The position numbers and the translations under genes were made by a program. A stretch of 64,000 bases of DNA, taken from assembly GCA_002751075.1 (NCBI GenBank), contig NAOQ01000058.1, positions 50,885 to 114,884 on the forward strand, given 5' to 3'. How positions within the stretch are numbered: position 1 is the stretch's first letter; each line of letters begins with the position of its first letter. This DNA is from Ichthyophonus hoferi (taxonomy: Eukaryota > Opisthokonta > Ichthyosporea > Ichthyophonida > Ichthyophonidae). Below, piece by piece: positions 24,221 through 37,831 of this stretch. Under the pieces are notes generated by a model. That model saw only the letters and a program-made list of their open reading frames with translations, ran no database searches and was not told where the DNA came from.

Positions 24221-27200
24221 TAAAGATATATTACAATACCTCGAAATCTACATAAGCATTGGGCTCTACATGAGGAGCTAATCCCTTCTCTCCATACCCA
24301 TAGCTAGAGGCACAGTGTACCTTCATGACCGCCCTGTAATTGATGTGAATGTTAATTAATTAATTAATCCATATATAGGCATTATTACCTCCTTGAAGCA
24401 TATAGTATCTCTAATCATATAAGTAGGTACATTCCCCTTAAAGCTATAGTGTCCCTAACAGCATACATATTATCTCTTCTTCACGCTCTTTAGTAATTCG
24501 TAATAGGTTTTATTATTACGCGCAGCCAACATATATTTAAATACAGACAGTAATTGGTTACCCAAGCACCATAAGTCTTAATTTTAATATATGGGGGATA
24601 AAATCATTTCTACTCATTTTCACTATAAGAAATAATATCAATTATCACCAATAATAAAAGCTATCGTTCACATGGGTTGTCAAGTAAAATTAAAGGAAAC
24701 AGTGGGATTGGGTGCTAATTCCCCATGCAAAGCTTAATTGGAGGTTGCTTTGCATTATAACTAGCAAGAAATTGTTAATGGCACTTGAAATAATTATTGG
24801 ATAAAGTCATAGAGGCTTCAGTTGGTTTACACTCCTGTCTATTTCTAAAAATTAACTGAGATGGAAGAGATTCAGAACCATGTAAACCATCACCTACCAA
24901 TAGGACTTACATATATATATGGGAGATAAGAGCCAAGAGGAATAAGGTGCCAGGCGATTATGCGAAAAGAATTACTGAGAATAGAGAAAAAAAGAAACAG
25001 AGATATATATAAAGAGTTATAAACTATGGTTGAAGATGGTTGGTTAGATATCACATACCCTTTCTTCATCTTACGTAAGGCCTGTTCTATTCCCTTAGGG
25101 GCACTCTTAGATCCCATCTTATACTGCATCTCCTTCTCTTCCACAAATGTCTCTCCCTTTTCATTAATACCTGTCTCCTCCAATCCGGTTAGATAGATTA
25201 ATGTGTCTAACTAATGAATGCCTACTTTCTGTAACTATATAGCTATATATGATGCATATGAATCTGTAAATGGATAGATAGAAAGAAATAGAATGATTGG
25301 ATGAATAAATAAGAGTATGACCATATAAAGAGGGAGTGCAGTCACATTATTATTATTATTACATATATAAACACACATGAAGCATACACATACACACCCA
25401 CCTTTGTATGAGATGACGCACATCTCCTCATCTTTAGGGTTCTTCCAGCCGTCTCCCTCCTTCACTATCTTTCCTACTACTCCTCCATCACCACTGAGGT
25501 CCTCTCCGCTAGTCTATAGACGCAATAGATAATAATTAGTCACGTGATACGATGCGTGCACTACCAATCAACAGGTGGGTTGAGGTACTAGTATCACCAT
25601 GGCAGCTAGTCACAGGACTGACTTGTATTTACAATGCCATGGCATATAACATCATTATGACATTATAATACCCCACTCTTTCCTGCTCTAGTAATCTCTA
25701 CAGTTTATCCTCTATCATATTGTACTCTCCTCAAACATATCTTTATTGGTCAATCAGGTAGTTCAAGTAGTTATATATGGTTGTATAAATAGACGATCTC
25801 CCTATCATTCGGAGTTGCAGGAATGTGTGCAAATAGGTATATTGTGCATTTGTGTATAGTCCAATCATTAGTATCATTATAACTCTTCAATCATTAAAAC
25901 CCAGGTATGTATTGGCTAACTGAATCACACCCATACACCTTTTTGACAATTAGGCCATACATAGGTGTTGATTAATTAATTAATTATAGCCTAAATTAAT
26001 CTCTTAATTAAAATTAATCAAAATATATGTATTACTCGCTATTATCACAAGAACAAGAAGATGTAATTCTACTGGTTAGCTCCAAATGGATCAATAAGAA
26101 ACGGAGGAAATAAAAGGGTGATATGTGATTGAGCCCATAGACTAATACTATTAATATATCAAGTTAGCTGAAGATACCATTAGAGAACCAATAAGTATTA
26201 TTAGCTAACATTTAAAAGCCATTTCATACCCAGCTAATCAATTCCACATCGAAGTTCAATGTAGCATCAGCCGGAATAGTAGGAGGGCTGCCAGCCTTGC
26301 CATAAGCATAGTCTTCCCTACACTGTAACACGGCATGCTCCCCCTTAGTCATAGAGGCTAGACCCTTGTCCCATCCCTTGATTACCTGGCCTATGAGGCA
26401 GTAGGGGTAGGGGTAGGGGTAGTGTTAAGTAGGTGTATGGAAGGAGGGAGGAGCGAAGGAGTATAGGCGTGGTGATTGGATAGGTGAGGGGTGAGAGGTG
26501 AAAAGTGAAAAGTGAGAAGTAATGTTAGTAATGGCGGGTGGGTGTCGGGGGTGGTAGCAACAGCGAGATATACTGAAAAGAGAAAAAGGGAGAGGAAAAA
26601 GGACAAATAACAATGCTAATGGTAGCAGTGGTAGTGGTACTACTAATAATAATAATATAAACGATAGGTCAATAGTAGTATTGAACTATAAAGATAGAGG
26701 GGTAACAGAGAAAAATCCAAAAACAATAAACAAAAATAAATAAATAAATAATCAAAATAAAAATGGCTATTAATATATATACATGCATAATACATATATA
26801 TGCATATCTACAATCATACATACACACTGAACAACAGGCATAAGAAGAGTCTGAACTAAGTTAACAAGTAGATAATTAATTATTCAATCTATATACTTTA
26901 ACCCAAGTAGCAAACCCATGTTTCTAAGTATGTACACAAAAATCGCCCTTTTTACCTTAATATTCCTACACCTGCATACAACACACACACATACCTTGTC
27001 CCAGCTTAAAGGTGAAAGGTTCGTTTCTCTTACGACTACTATCGAACTCAGTGCCATCGAGAAGGGTTCCTACATAGTGAACACTAACGGTATCCCCCTT
27101 CTGGGGTTTCTCATCACCAGCTCCCTCTTTCAGGATTGTCTATAATGAATGTTATTAGTGGCATGCTCCAGTATACGCACGCATATATATATATATATGG

Positions 27201-27397
27201 GTATAGCATAAGAGGGAAATACTGGGTCCAACAAAATGTGATTTGCTTTTGAATCATGTAAAAACTAATATTTGACATGCACAATAACATACAAGCACAT
27301 AAAACACAACATATCCTATGTTAATATAACCTATTACCTTCAACAATCCCCCATCTCCACAGATGTCAATAGCACTAGCAGGGGTAGTTTCTGCCAT
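19526..27397 (-). CDS. FKBP-type peptidyl-prolyl isomerase with three FKBP domains and TPRs (FKBP4/5-like)
   Basis: Fifteen minus-strand exons: 27397-27338, 27139-26995, 26390-26230, 25513-25402, 25170-25059, 24333-24240, 23871-23773, 23597-23471, 23232-23129, 22990-22900, 22050-21998, 21423-21313, 21111-21032, 20024-19985 and 19645-19526. All phases agree, giving 502 residues (human FKBP4 459). Domain 1 (about 18-122) keeps the isomerase pocket: HYVG, EFDSS, FTF, QVIKGW, DYAYG, LNFDVEL. Domain 2 (about 123-232) is degenerate, with TFV where FD is expected and IEQAL where the Trp motif is expected. Domain 3 (about 233-338) is weaker still but keeps [17 protein letters not shown] and YVVNLVDF. 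The TPR region follows, with ALYRKGCAL and [15 protein letters not shown]. Such proteins bind the Hsp90 C-terminus through the TPRs. Intron 7 has a GC donor. Exon 13 is partly duplicated across an assembly gap. Confidence 0.93.
20247..21092. repeat. 95-bp direct duplication flanking an N gap (likely assembly artefact)
   Basis: The 95 bp ending at 20341 are repeated without difference at 20998-21092, on either side of a run of N at 20342-20997. The duplicated piece includes most of FKBP exon 13 and its donor. Identical flanks around a gap of guessed size are the mark of two overlapping contig ends that were not merged. A true tandem exon duplication is possible but less likely. Confidence 0.8.
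22396..22439. promoter_or_regulatory. Two CACGTG sites in inverted arrangement inside an FKBP intron
   Basis: CACGTGGC (22396-22403) and its exact inverse GCCACGTG (22432-22439) bracket 28 bp of AT-rich DNA. A CCAAT word (22391-22395) abuts the left site. This could be an intronic bHLH-factor element or a chance palindrome; it lies in the intron between exons 10 and 11. Confidence 0.3.
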
Positions 27398-27817
27398 TTT
27401 CAAAGGTTAAAACCAATGTAAACAAACAAAATAAATATTTTGACATGTTTTTAAAGAACGTTCGATTATATATGCCCAATGCATACACCTTTTCTAATAA
27501 TTGCGGCATCAATTAAGCAAGACACTTAACGAATAAATTCAAGCATATATAATATTCATTTTTAAAAGTCAGATTATAAAGAAATAATTGATGGTGGATC
27601 CAATTTATTAATTTTAAAGTGATTATTTTTGGCTTAATTAACACAAGTTGAATCCCGAATTTACTTACCTTACGGTTTTGCGCATCTATATTCCATATTT
27701 GGTAGACAATTTTATTAATAATATGTTGTTTAAACCATAATTACTTTTATTACTTTTAACATTTTTTTCTTATTCATAAGTACTCCTTAAGCTGATTTTT
27801 TTTCAATACAATTAAAT

Positions 27818-27880
27818 AAACAACATAGGTCAAAATAGTTATAATCACAAGTAATTACTGTGATTTGGAACTGGTCTTCC
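27818..27880 (+). repeat. Dispersed repeat family R1, short copy
   Basis: AACAACATAGGTCAAAATAG followed by TTATAATCACAAGTAATTA resembles the starts of the longer copies at 28836 and 43717 (AACAACATGGGTTAATATAG and CAATATGGGTCGGAATGG). Only the first 40-60 bp align. Confidence 0.4.
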
Positions 27881-28835
27881 TCAATTCGATGTTAGATTGA
27901 AGTTGAAGACTAGATCTTCATCCAACGTTTTGGGTTTTCCTCTTACCGGATCATGTGCCATAGTATGATACTCAATTGCTGTAGTTTCACTGGGATTTAT
28001 TTGGTAAACAAAATCTCTTATAGAAATCAGAATCAATAGAAAAGGATGCGCCTTTCATATCAGCAACACCTGTAAGTTGCGGAATATAAATGTGATCCAG
28101 ATGAATGTAACCGAATATTGTTTCCTGATCCTTCTTGGATTCCTTGAGCAAAGTTAATTGGATTAATCTTCATTATTGAAAAGCAAAAATATTTGTGACT
28201 CAGTCACCTGCCAATAGATTGATTTGCCAATGCTGATACTTCCTAAGTTGGCCTGTTGGTTGTTTCTAATTGTATAACATGTTCAGAACCATAAAGAATG
28301 CGAATGCTGCTAGCATTCTTTTACAGTTGTACCGATTAACAAGCCAAGTGTCTAATCCAAGATAGTAAAGCTTTTTAGGTCCCATATGTTAGAATAGGTT
28401 CCTGATTACATCGGAACCTAATGCATCGTACACATAAGAGCACTAAGGATAATACATTTTATACGGATAAAAATGTGCCTAATTAAGTTATCTTAATAAC
28501 CATTCCTACCTGTTAACTTATGTGTATGTAGAAAACCAGATACCATAATATGCATACATACATATATATGCATGTTGAGTGTGATTCATGCCTTGCTGGA
28601 ATATGGGTTGAATCTTTGTTCCAGCTGCTCTTGGCACTCTAGAATTGTTGAAACCTTTGGAAGTATGAGATCATGTGATTTTGAATTGAAACTTCTATTC
28701 ATATTATCGCTTGTGATCACGACTTCCAAGCAAAATTTCTGATTGTAACAGTAATTATTGAAATATTGTCAATTAGTCTATATCTGGTATGTTATATCTT
28801 ATAAATACAAAGGTCTATCAAAATATACCTACATA

Positions 28836-29065
28836 AACAACATGGGTTAATATAGTCAAAGTCATGGTTAACTAATGCTAGATTGTTAACTAATCAATAT
28901 GATATGCTGTATCTTCCATTAGTGAAGTTGTCTATGTCTACAACAGAATCTGATCAGGGAGCCTGCAATAAGGCCAAATAACGATCTTTTGGTTTAATTA
29001 TGATTCTCTGATTGCGATTGCCGGCTGTCATCCAAGATGAATCAGATAAGAATTGCATAACAGTC
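28836..29065 (+). repeat. Dispersed repeat family R1, longer copy
   Basis: Shared words in order with 43717-43960 are ACATGGGTTAATATAG, TTAACTAATGCTAGATTGTT, ATATGATATGCTGTATC, TGTCTACAACAGAATCTGAT-CAGG, TTGCGATTGCCGGCTGTCATCC and GCATAACAGTC. Partial relatives lie at about 29420-29480 (ATTGCTGCCATCC, ACACAGGCTGAAACTGAC) and about 30100-30140 (GTCTACAACAAAATCAAGTCAGG). No coding frame is conserved. Confidence 0.5.
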
Positions 29066-31052
29066 TATCAATCATAAATATGTTTTTGGGTTTATGTTTT
29101 GCTGAAATCACGTACTAACTTAGCTAAATAATATGCTAATTCCTGCATATTCATGCCATTATCATTAAGCATAATTTAGATGCCTTACTATTGAATATGG
29201 CTAAATACATTACATGGGTGAAGAAGTGGTAAAGTCTCAATAAATTAATTAATACTATGCTAGTAATAATGATTGGTTGGTTAATTAATTAATGATTAGA
29301 ATATTGAGTAGTCTATATATAGTATAGCCTTGGGATTATATTAGAGGGTTCCGTCTGACAGGACTCATATTTTATTTTTCTGCAGATATATTAAATAATA
29401 GTGAAATACTTTTATATAATTATTTATTCGTGATTATTGCTGCCATCCATAAAGGATAAGATAGCAATTACACAGGCTGAAACTGACATTTATCTCGTTA
29501 AAAGCTGCTGTGCTTGATTATAATAATTTGTAATAAGAAGTACTTAAGAGTTATTTTTTTTTTTTGCTTGGATAGCATAGATATAAGAAACAAAACCTCT
29601 ACCTTTCAAAATTCTATGTTTTAAAATGTTCTATTTAAGCTCTACAAAGAAATTTTAATATCCAAATAACAAAATGATTGTTTATATTAAATAAAAGAAA
29701 AAGAAAGGACTTCAATTTTTTAACTTTAATTCGTGAATACTTAGTGATTATATTATTAATTCTTTTATAATAATTCATAGTGTCATTGAAAATACATCCA
29801 TGTTGTCTAGGATACCCAGAATCTCCAGATCAAGGATTAGCTAACATACATACCTTCTTCAGGGAAAACATGTTTAATTTTTATGCTGTGACTAACTGAG
29901 AGCTTAATAATGGATGGATTTTATAATGGTAGGGCAATGAAGATTCAAGAGTAGCTACACAGGTAAGCCCTAGAAACTTGGGTAAGACAGATTACTTGAA
30001 CTGGATAGTTTACAATTTATATATTGCCATCTTTTTGTGTGATTAGTAAGCAGTCAGTTTTAAAGCAATTGATTTTGAATGCAGATTCTTCTACAATGTA
30101 TATAAAGGCCTCTGTCTACAACAAAATCAAGTCAGGAAATTGTGCTGTGACAATAAAATAAATATATTTAGCTTTAACTCGTATTTTCCACTTGCAAGTG
30201 ATAGTTACCATTCCAGATCAATGAAATAGTAATTGTAACAGAAACTGTATTTTAAAATTAAGTAGCATGAAATAGATGATAATAGATAATCTGATAATGA
30301 AAACTTGCATTGCGCTTGTAGAAAGAGGCTCTAGAAAATTTCTGCAAAGCCAAGGAAAAAAACAATTCATTAATTATGGAAGTATGTTGAGCTTTCTAAT
30401 AAATACACCTAGCAATTTGATGCTATCATTAATAGTTGAACCTCTAAAAAGAATATCCTCAGTATTAAATATTATGACATCTCATAAAATAAGATAGTGT
30501 TGGGAATAATAAGTAGAGACAGAAGCGTTCCTGAAAACTATATTCGTTTAGAAGGAGAGATAATACCGAATTAAGGGGCGTTTTAACGTGTCCCTTTGCA
30601 TACACGGAGTACAGTTATGCTAAGATGCTAAGGCATATTTTAATTCCTACACAAGTCAACGGGACTTGCCTTACGCAAAATGCCTAAGCAGTGTGCTATC
30701 TGGGCCCCAAAATATATAATCTGAAATGGTTTATTATATTGTTGCAGGATCTCTATCAGTGACCGTTTCAGTTTTGATAGATCATCTTGGTTTGCCGTTT
30801 AACACCAGCAGATTAATGTTTTCCTGGACTGAATATGTAATAAAAATTGCTAATAATATTAGATGCTTATAACTATATAAAGGAATACCTAAATTAAGTA
30901 AACATGCCTGTTTTAACAGGTAGCAATACCGTATCCCACAAGACCTGGAACACTAAAAAGACTCCATTGAAAATTCTTTACGTAAAAAACTTAATGAGTT
31001 CTTTTTGTTTCATTAGTGCTTTCAATACATATACGTAAGACCAGGACTTTAT

Positions 31053-31150
31053 ATTCTGGACCATGACCTATCTATGATTGCCCTAATGGACAAAGAATTT
31101 TACTGCAATCTGTAGTAGTGTCGTGGCCGTAGTCTCAGGGTGTCCAATTA
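31053..31150 (+). mobile_element. Weak third copy of the tRNA-half-like module
   Basis: GCAATCTGTAGTAGTGTCG...GGGTGTCCAATTA (31105-31150) aligns with the minus strand of 52688-52732 (GCAATCTGTGGTAGTTCTTC...GAGTCGCCAATTG). A TTCTGGACCATGACC phrase (31054-31068) resembles the GCTGGGCCCATAACC anticodon region of initiator tRNA-Met, with about 36 bp extra between them. It is decayed and the boundaries are uncertain. Confidence 0.35.
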
Positions 31151-31522
31151 ATAAAAATGTGGAAGCGAGAAATGCTGGGATAGCAATAGAGTAAACGAAT
31201 AGATGGTTTGTTCTCAACAGAAAGAGGAGGATACGAAATAAGAATAGATGTATGTTTAGCTCGTATTTCAGTAGTCCTATTGTGGTGAGATGTACTAGGA
31301 ATTTGATGTGGGATTCCTCCCCTGATTCATTTTGGTGGAACTATATTTATTATGCAGTATGAGCGATCAATAAGATGTGTTAAGTCAAATGTACGTAATA
31401 TATATTGTTGAAGTCAAAGGTAACTAAACAAATTTCTAAATTAGCAGATGGTTTTTTTTTCTGTAGGATGCTATCACGTATTATTAAGTACCAATGCCGA
31501 TCAAGATATTACACTAAAATAA

Positions 31523-32332
31523 AGGAGATAATGATGGCTGAAAAAAACAGGCCACATATTTTTAAACATTAAAAGACTTAAAAATAAGTAAAACGGCTTC
31601 GTCAATAAATAAAATAATGTAAAGCTTCTGTATATACTGGGTTGTCTATGCTTATTTATTAGCATGTTTCAGTTTTTTTATAATCTTCAAGATTTTACAA
31701 ATTTTGTTTATCTAGAGGTCTAGAGTTAACTATGATAATATTTCGGTCTAAATTATAGTAATCACATTGNNNNNNNNNNNNNNNNNNNNNNNNNNNNNNN
31801 NNNNNNNNNNNNNNNNNNNNNNNNNNNNNNNNNNNNNNNNNNNNNNNNNNNNNNNNNNNNNNNNNNNNNNNNNNNNNNNNNNNNNNNNNNNNNNNNNNNN
31901 NNNNNNNNNNNNNNNNNNNNNNNNNNNNNNNNNNNNNNNNNNNNNNNNNNNNNNNNNNNNNNNNNNNNNNNNNNNNNNNNNNNNNNNNNNNNNNNNNNNN
32001 NNNNNNNNNNNNNNNNNNNNNNNNNNNNNNNNNNNNNNNNNNNNNNNNNNNNNNNNNNNNNNNNNNNNNNNNNNNNNNNNNTCAGAGGAGATAATGATGG
32101 CTGAAAAAAACAGGCCACATATTTTTAAACATTAAAAGACTTAAAAATAAGTAGAACGGCTTCGTCAATAAATAAAATAATGTAAAGCTTCTGTATATAC
32201 TGGGTTGTCTATGCTTATTTATTAGCATGTTTCAGTTTTTTTATAATCTTCAAGATTTTACAAATTTTGTTTATCTAGAGGTCTAGAGTTAACTATGATA
32301 ATATTTCGGTCTAAATTATAGTAATCACATTG
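31523..32332. repeat. 247-bp direct duplication flanking an N gap (likely assembly artefact)
   Basis: 31523-31769 and 32086-32332 are the same sequence at an offset of 563 bp. I find one difference (AAGTAAAACGG against AAGTAGAACGG), and they lie on either side of the N run 31770-32081. This is most simply an unmerged contig overlap, perhaps between two haplotypes. Confidence 0.8.
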
Positions 32333-32871
32333 ATCCCTATAGTTTGATGCAATTCGTGGAGCACAGTGCTTTTTATCTTGAAAGAAGTTGAAGTTAATAA
32401 CCCAACACTACTAGTAAGCCAACTAGTTGTTGTTCTTCTTAAAGATACCACCGTAACTGTCAATCCTCATATTAATATAGATCATAACTATTATATTTAG
32501 AACACATTACCAGGAAAAAAAAAATAAAACTTTGCTTAATATAGATCAGAAGTGTTCAGGAGAGCTTTAACTTGAAATTTACCTGAAGATAATAATTTAA
32601 AATTTTACAATATGAATACAGAAATAGAACTCAGTAATATCAATACCAGTTTTATTATTAATAATTATGTAGAGATATTAAGATGTTTGAGTTAATATAT
32701 GCTAATATAAAAGTACTCAGAAAACTGGTATCATTAATGCTTTCTACTATATACCCCATGTACATCTAATAGCTCTCAATCCCATTGGATATTATAGATG
32801 CACACTACATTGTATCTCAATCAAAAAGAATATGCATGTGTATACTTGTATCATTGAATCTATATTTCCAG

Positions 32872-35800
32872 TTAAGGCATGGTATTGTCATGGCTGGCAT
32901 GATGATCTGAGCATTCTTTGGGGGAAACATCTCCAAATACCTGCCAATAAAAAAATAAGTCCTGATAAATAGCCAATCATTAAATACCCCCAAACAAGCC
33001 TAAGGTGGAAGGCATCAGTAAAATGATTAAGAAAAGATTAAGATGTAATTAAGAAATAAGTAATAAACAAATTAAACAAAAATAATAGGAATAGATTAGA
33101 CATGGAAAGAGAGGAACGTTTGAGTGAAAATAATTGTATGAAACAACCCACAAAGGATAAAGCATTTAAAATCCAGGATAAAATATTATAAATATAACAC
33201 AAAGAAAACCAAAAAGGAGGAAAGACATGCAATTCCAAATCAACAATATACAGGAATGAAGCCTATTAACATATAATGAAAAATAATATATATTGGTATA
33301 GATATATGTCAAACGACATATGAACAGTCTGAGAGCAAAAATTTATAACTGGTGCTCATTTTAATAATAACAACTTGGACAAACAAGGTTGTGTCGGTTA
33401 CTATTTAAAATATAGCCAATGCTAACATCCCACAGAGAATAAAGTATTTAAATGCAGGATGAAGCCAAATTAATAAAAATTTAAAATTTAACAAAAATGG
33501 TGGAAAGAAATACGATTGCACATTCACAGTACACAAGAATATAAAGGTTGAGAACAAAGACGTATGATATGACTACAATTAAAAATCCGTAATACACAGA
33601 TGTATAAACCGGACTAATAAATGAAAGAGAGAAGATGTTACCATAACAAAAAATAATCAATAATAATAATAACAATAGAAGGTTTCTTACCTCGAAATGA
33701 TGATTTAAGGTAGACTCCGTGTGTATATAATATCTTCCACCAAGCCCACCCATATCAGAGTCACCCACACCCCAAAATACACGACCTATACGTGAGTGTA
33801 CTAGGGCCATAGAGCACCTGTAATGGATTATAGGTAGAGTGTTGAGTAGGTAGATAGATGAAAGGAAAATAGAGTGTATGTAGAGAGAAAGGAAGAAAGA
33901 GGGAGAGAGAGAGTGTGTGTGTGTGATAGGATATAACCTACATAGGACATGGTTCCTTGGTAATAAATACATTGTAACCCCCACATAGATAATCATCCTC
34001 TGGTGACGATTTACCCCCCCTCCTTTCCATGGCTATATCCAATTAAAATTATGTGTTAGTTTTCATTAATTCTATATATATGTATAATTTAGATTGTATT
34101 ATGATATAAAGATATACTTGTAAAAGATATGTATAGAATGTAAGTTCAACTGGAGCAGGGTTGCAATTGTACTCATTTATATTTGTTTTGATATATATGC
34201 TAGATACTATACACTATATTATGATAATAGAGTTACAGCAGGCAAGTCGTTCATTAACTTATATATATATAAGTCCAGATAACCACTGGTTAAATCATGA
34301 AATGCATAATCAGACACTGGACTGGATGATTAGTGATTAATGATGATTAATAGTTTTAATGCAAAATTTATACATTAACCACAAAACATACAAGTTTCCA
34401 TGCAAATAAACCAAAATTAAAAATCCAAAAAAAAAAAAAAAAAACAGCCAAGCATATATTTTCACACCCTTAGTACAAATATAAGCCATCATTACATTAT
34501 ATATAATGTATATATGTTATATATGTATACTATAATTCCTTTCCCTCGTCATCCTCTCCCTTTCTTTCTCTCACCATTATCATATAGATCATCTGGAGGT
34601 CAGACAACCTACATATTCACATCAAGGCATAAACCTATCTATCTTACATTAAACACTATCAACATTACAGCCTAATAACAATCGGATAAGCTAAATATAA
34701 CATGCTGGGCTTAATGTTATACACTTAAAATAGCGATTACATCATTGCCGATAGTACTTACCAGCATTTTGTTCCTCTGCCACCTGTGCAATACACCGCA
34801 TGATAGCATGGTCCAATGGGTGGCCGGGACTATCAGCTGCCTTGGCTAATATTTTATTGAAATTGGCATCAACAATTACAGCGCCAGCTAATGCATGTGC
34901 CTGTATATATATACATGTATGAATGATAGTATAATAGTATGATGGTATAATATGATATGCATGCATGCATATACACAGTTAATTTCACATATTACAAGAC
35001 AAATATCTGCCTAACTCTGCATACACCTAAAACACATATACACATACATACCGTCATATCTACACGCATACATATACACACCTACAAACACATTTTATGT
35101 AATATACTAACTGCAATATCTTTATCCATAATATCATGCATAATTTTTATTCCAACCAATAGAATTAAACATGTCAAAAAAAAGTAAATCAATTAGACCA
35201 AATTAGTTTATTTAATTTCAATAAATATTTTATACAGTTAAGGTGTACAGAGGCAAAATATATGATGATAAAAAAATAAAAACAAATACCATATATTGTC
35301 ATTATTAACTGTATAATCAATCATACAAATACGTATTATAACCATTATATATCCCTTAAGCACACTAATGAAGAAAAACAAAATCCCTGATATCTGCTTA
35401 ATCATGTGACGTCATAGAACATAGGTAGCTATCGGCTCAGGAACATACCTTTGGATGTGCTAATTGCAATTCATGGGTTGCCCGTTTACCAATAGAAAGA
35501 GCTGTAGCCATATGACCTTGGATGGCAGTGAGCTGATTGGCTGTGAACAGTTTGCCTTCCATGGCCTGTCTGATTCTATTGGTGGGAATGGAAGATATGA
35601 TAGATGAAGTGAATATAGAGAGTATATAGCATAATATATGTGTACATGAATAAGTATATATATGTATAGATGGATGAAAATGGAAACATATGGAGATAAC
35701 CTGGGAGCTGTATCTATTTATAGCTTCCTTCCATATTTGGTTCACTTGCACAAGCACATATACATATACATATATATTCTTCCAATCATTTAAGAGAAAT

Positions 35801-37797
35801 TAAGAAAGATAGGAGGCATATGATCAGCGGAGAGGGAGAGGGAGAGAGAGAAGGATGGCACACCGATACATACCTTTTATCTTCATGGAAAGGTACAGGC
35901 CAATAAGCATTGGCGACCTCAAACTGGGACCTGGTTTTAGGGGCCCGGTCGGCTACTGTCACTAGTTCAGGCTGATTGGAGGTATATCATGAGAGGAGAT
36001 GGGTAGAAATATTTGGGAGATCTTAAAAATAGTTGGTTATTGGTAGGTGTTATATAGATAAGGTTGGAAATAAAAATATAATAATAAATAGTAATTGGAG
36101 TAAATTAAATAATATTAATATAATTGTAAATAATAATGGGATCAGAAAGCATTAAGGGCTGGCAGGGTGTTTCTAAAGAAAAATTACAAGAAAATCTCCC
36201 AAAAAATTACTTTACATTAGTAGAAATTTTTAATTTTTAATTTTAACTCAGATAAGCATGTGGCTATCGTGTATCTATTGGTTCTCTGGCCTAGGTGTGA
36301 CTGGTCAGAAAAAGGATTAATAAATAAATACGATTGCATGCTTTATTAGGAAGATATATATGGTACTATTGGCTGGTAACAGATTGTTAAGTGGCAATAA
36401 ATAAAATGCATTTATAATGAGATTAAATGAAAAAAATCATTGGGTGGCCACTTTTAAATTGGTTTTCTATTGGGTCTAAGGTTGTACGAAAGATGGTAAA
36501 GAGAGATGTATATTATTAGTAATAGTCTATAATAAACCATATATGACAGGATGATGACATTGAAGATATGGTACTACAGAAAGAGAAAGAGAAAAAGAGA
36601 GATAAAATAGCACTAACTTGTACAACAATAATGATAATACCATAAAAAATCAATCATAAGAAACAACAGATAGACCAAGACAATAATAAAGACAAAGAGA
36701 AAGATAGAAATCACTATATACCTCCCCTAACAAACTAGTGTCCACCCCTTGAGAAGTTAGTAATTCGAATACAGTGGGGTACTTGCTCTCGGTTAGGGCT
36801 GACTCCATGCATAATAGTAAATAGGCTTCTTTGGTTTCTGTATAATATATATAATAAATACTATAGGTTAGTTAAATTACAATGTATAAAGCTATTTTTA
36901 TTATTGTGACATTCAATAATACATAATAGTATAAGGGCCTCTCTAGTTTCCGTATAACAGATACTCTAAGTTAGTTAAATTTTAACATATATATTTCTTT
37001 TTATTATTGGTACACCCAATCATATACATGTAAGTGTGTATATATAACTGTTTATCTGCTATATGAGATAGATACTACATATTGGTTAATTTTTCACACT
37101 ACTATAATACTGTAAGACCATCATTTCATCTCTATCTTATCACCAACCCATCATACTATCATACACTCCATAAAATGTCCATTAACATTCCTACCAATGC
37201 CAAAACATATGTATATATTAAAATCCAGGGCAAGGGGTACTCTCCCACCCTATGATAGGCTAATTAATTACCTTGACTACCACTAATTAGCTTTACCCGT
37301 TTAAGGTGGTTGTCATTCCCTAGACCATCTGCTGCTCCTAGAGCCCTGAAGGGAAGGTTGGTAAGAATAAGTACGGCATATTATTAGGGTGAATGGAATA
37401 TATATATTACTATCTTTATATATCTAGTCTTATTCAGATTACATGTAACATATATTTATTATTATTATTATTGGACCAAACATTTATTATATCTATAGCA
37501 CTACACCATTAATATCACCTTATTCGTTAATATATATCATCTAGTTTCCTACCAATTTCCAACTAAATTCCTCTGTTTCCCATAAACTTCCCACAATTTC
37601 TAATAATCTCCATTAAATTCATTTAATTTCCACGAATTTCCTGATTTCACTAATTCCTAATAATGATCAACCATTTCCTTCAGTTTCCTCTAATACCCCA
37701 CTAATTGAATTTAATTTCCCACAAATTCACTGTCCACTAATCTTCTACTAATTTTCGACTAATATTTTTTATATCTATTATATGTCATGAGTATGCA

Positions 37798-37831
<34 letters not shown>

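Larger units (their letters stand above)
27398..32871. other. Repeat-rich intergenic DNA between FKBP and ADAT3
   Basis: No gene was recognised in about 5.5 kb. The region holds members of a dispersed repeat family (27818, 28836, about 29420 and 30090), a tRNA-half-like module at about 31053-31150, and a gap at 31770-32081 with 247-bp duplicated flanks. The open frame at 30276-30497 (73 codons) matches nothing I know and is probably chance or a repeat remnant. Confidence 0.6.

Noticed and set aside
30276-30497. 73-codon plus-strand frame in the FKBP-ADAT3 spacer
   Set aside because: No family match, no splice context, and it lies in repeat-rich DNA.
33481-33996. 171-codon minus-strand frame taken as one protein
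   Set aside because: Only 33817-33691 is exon (ADAT3); the rest is intron read in frame, with donor and acceptor sites at the expected places.
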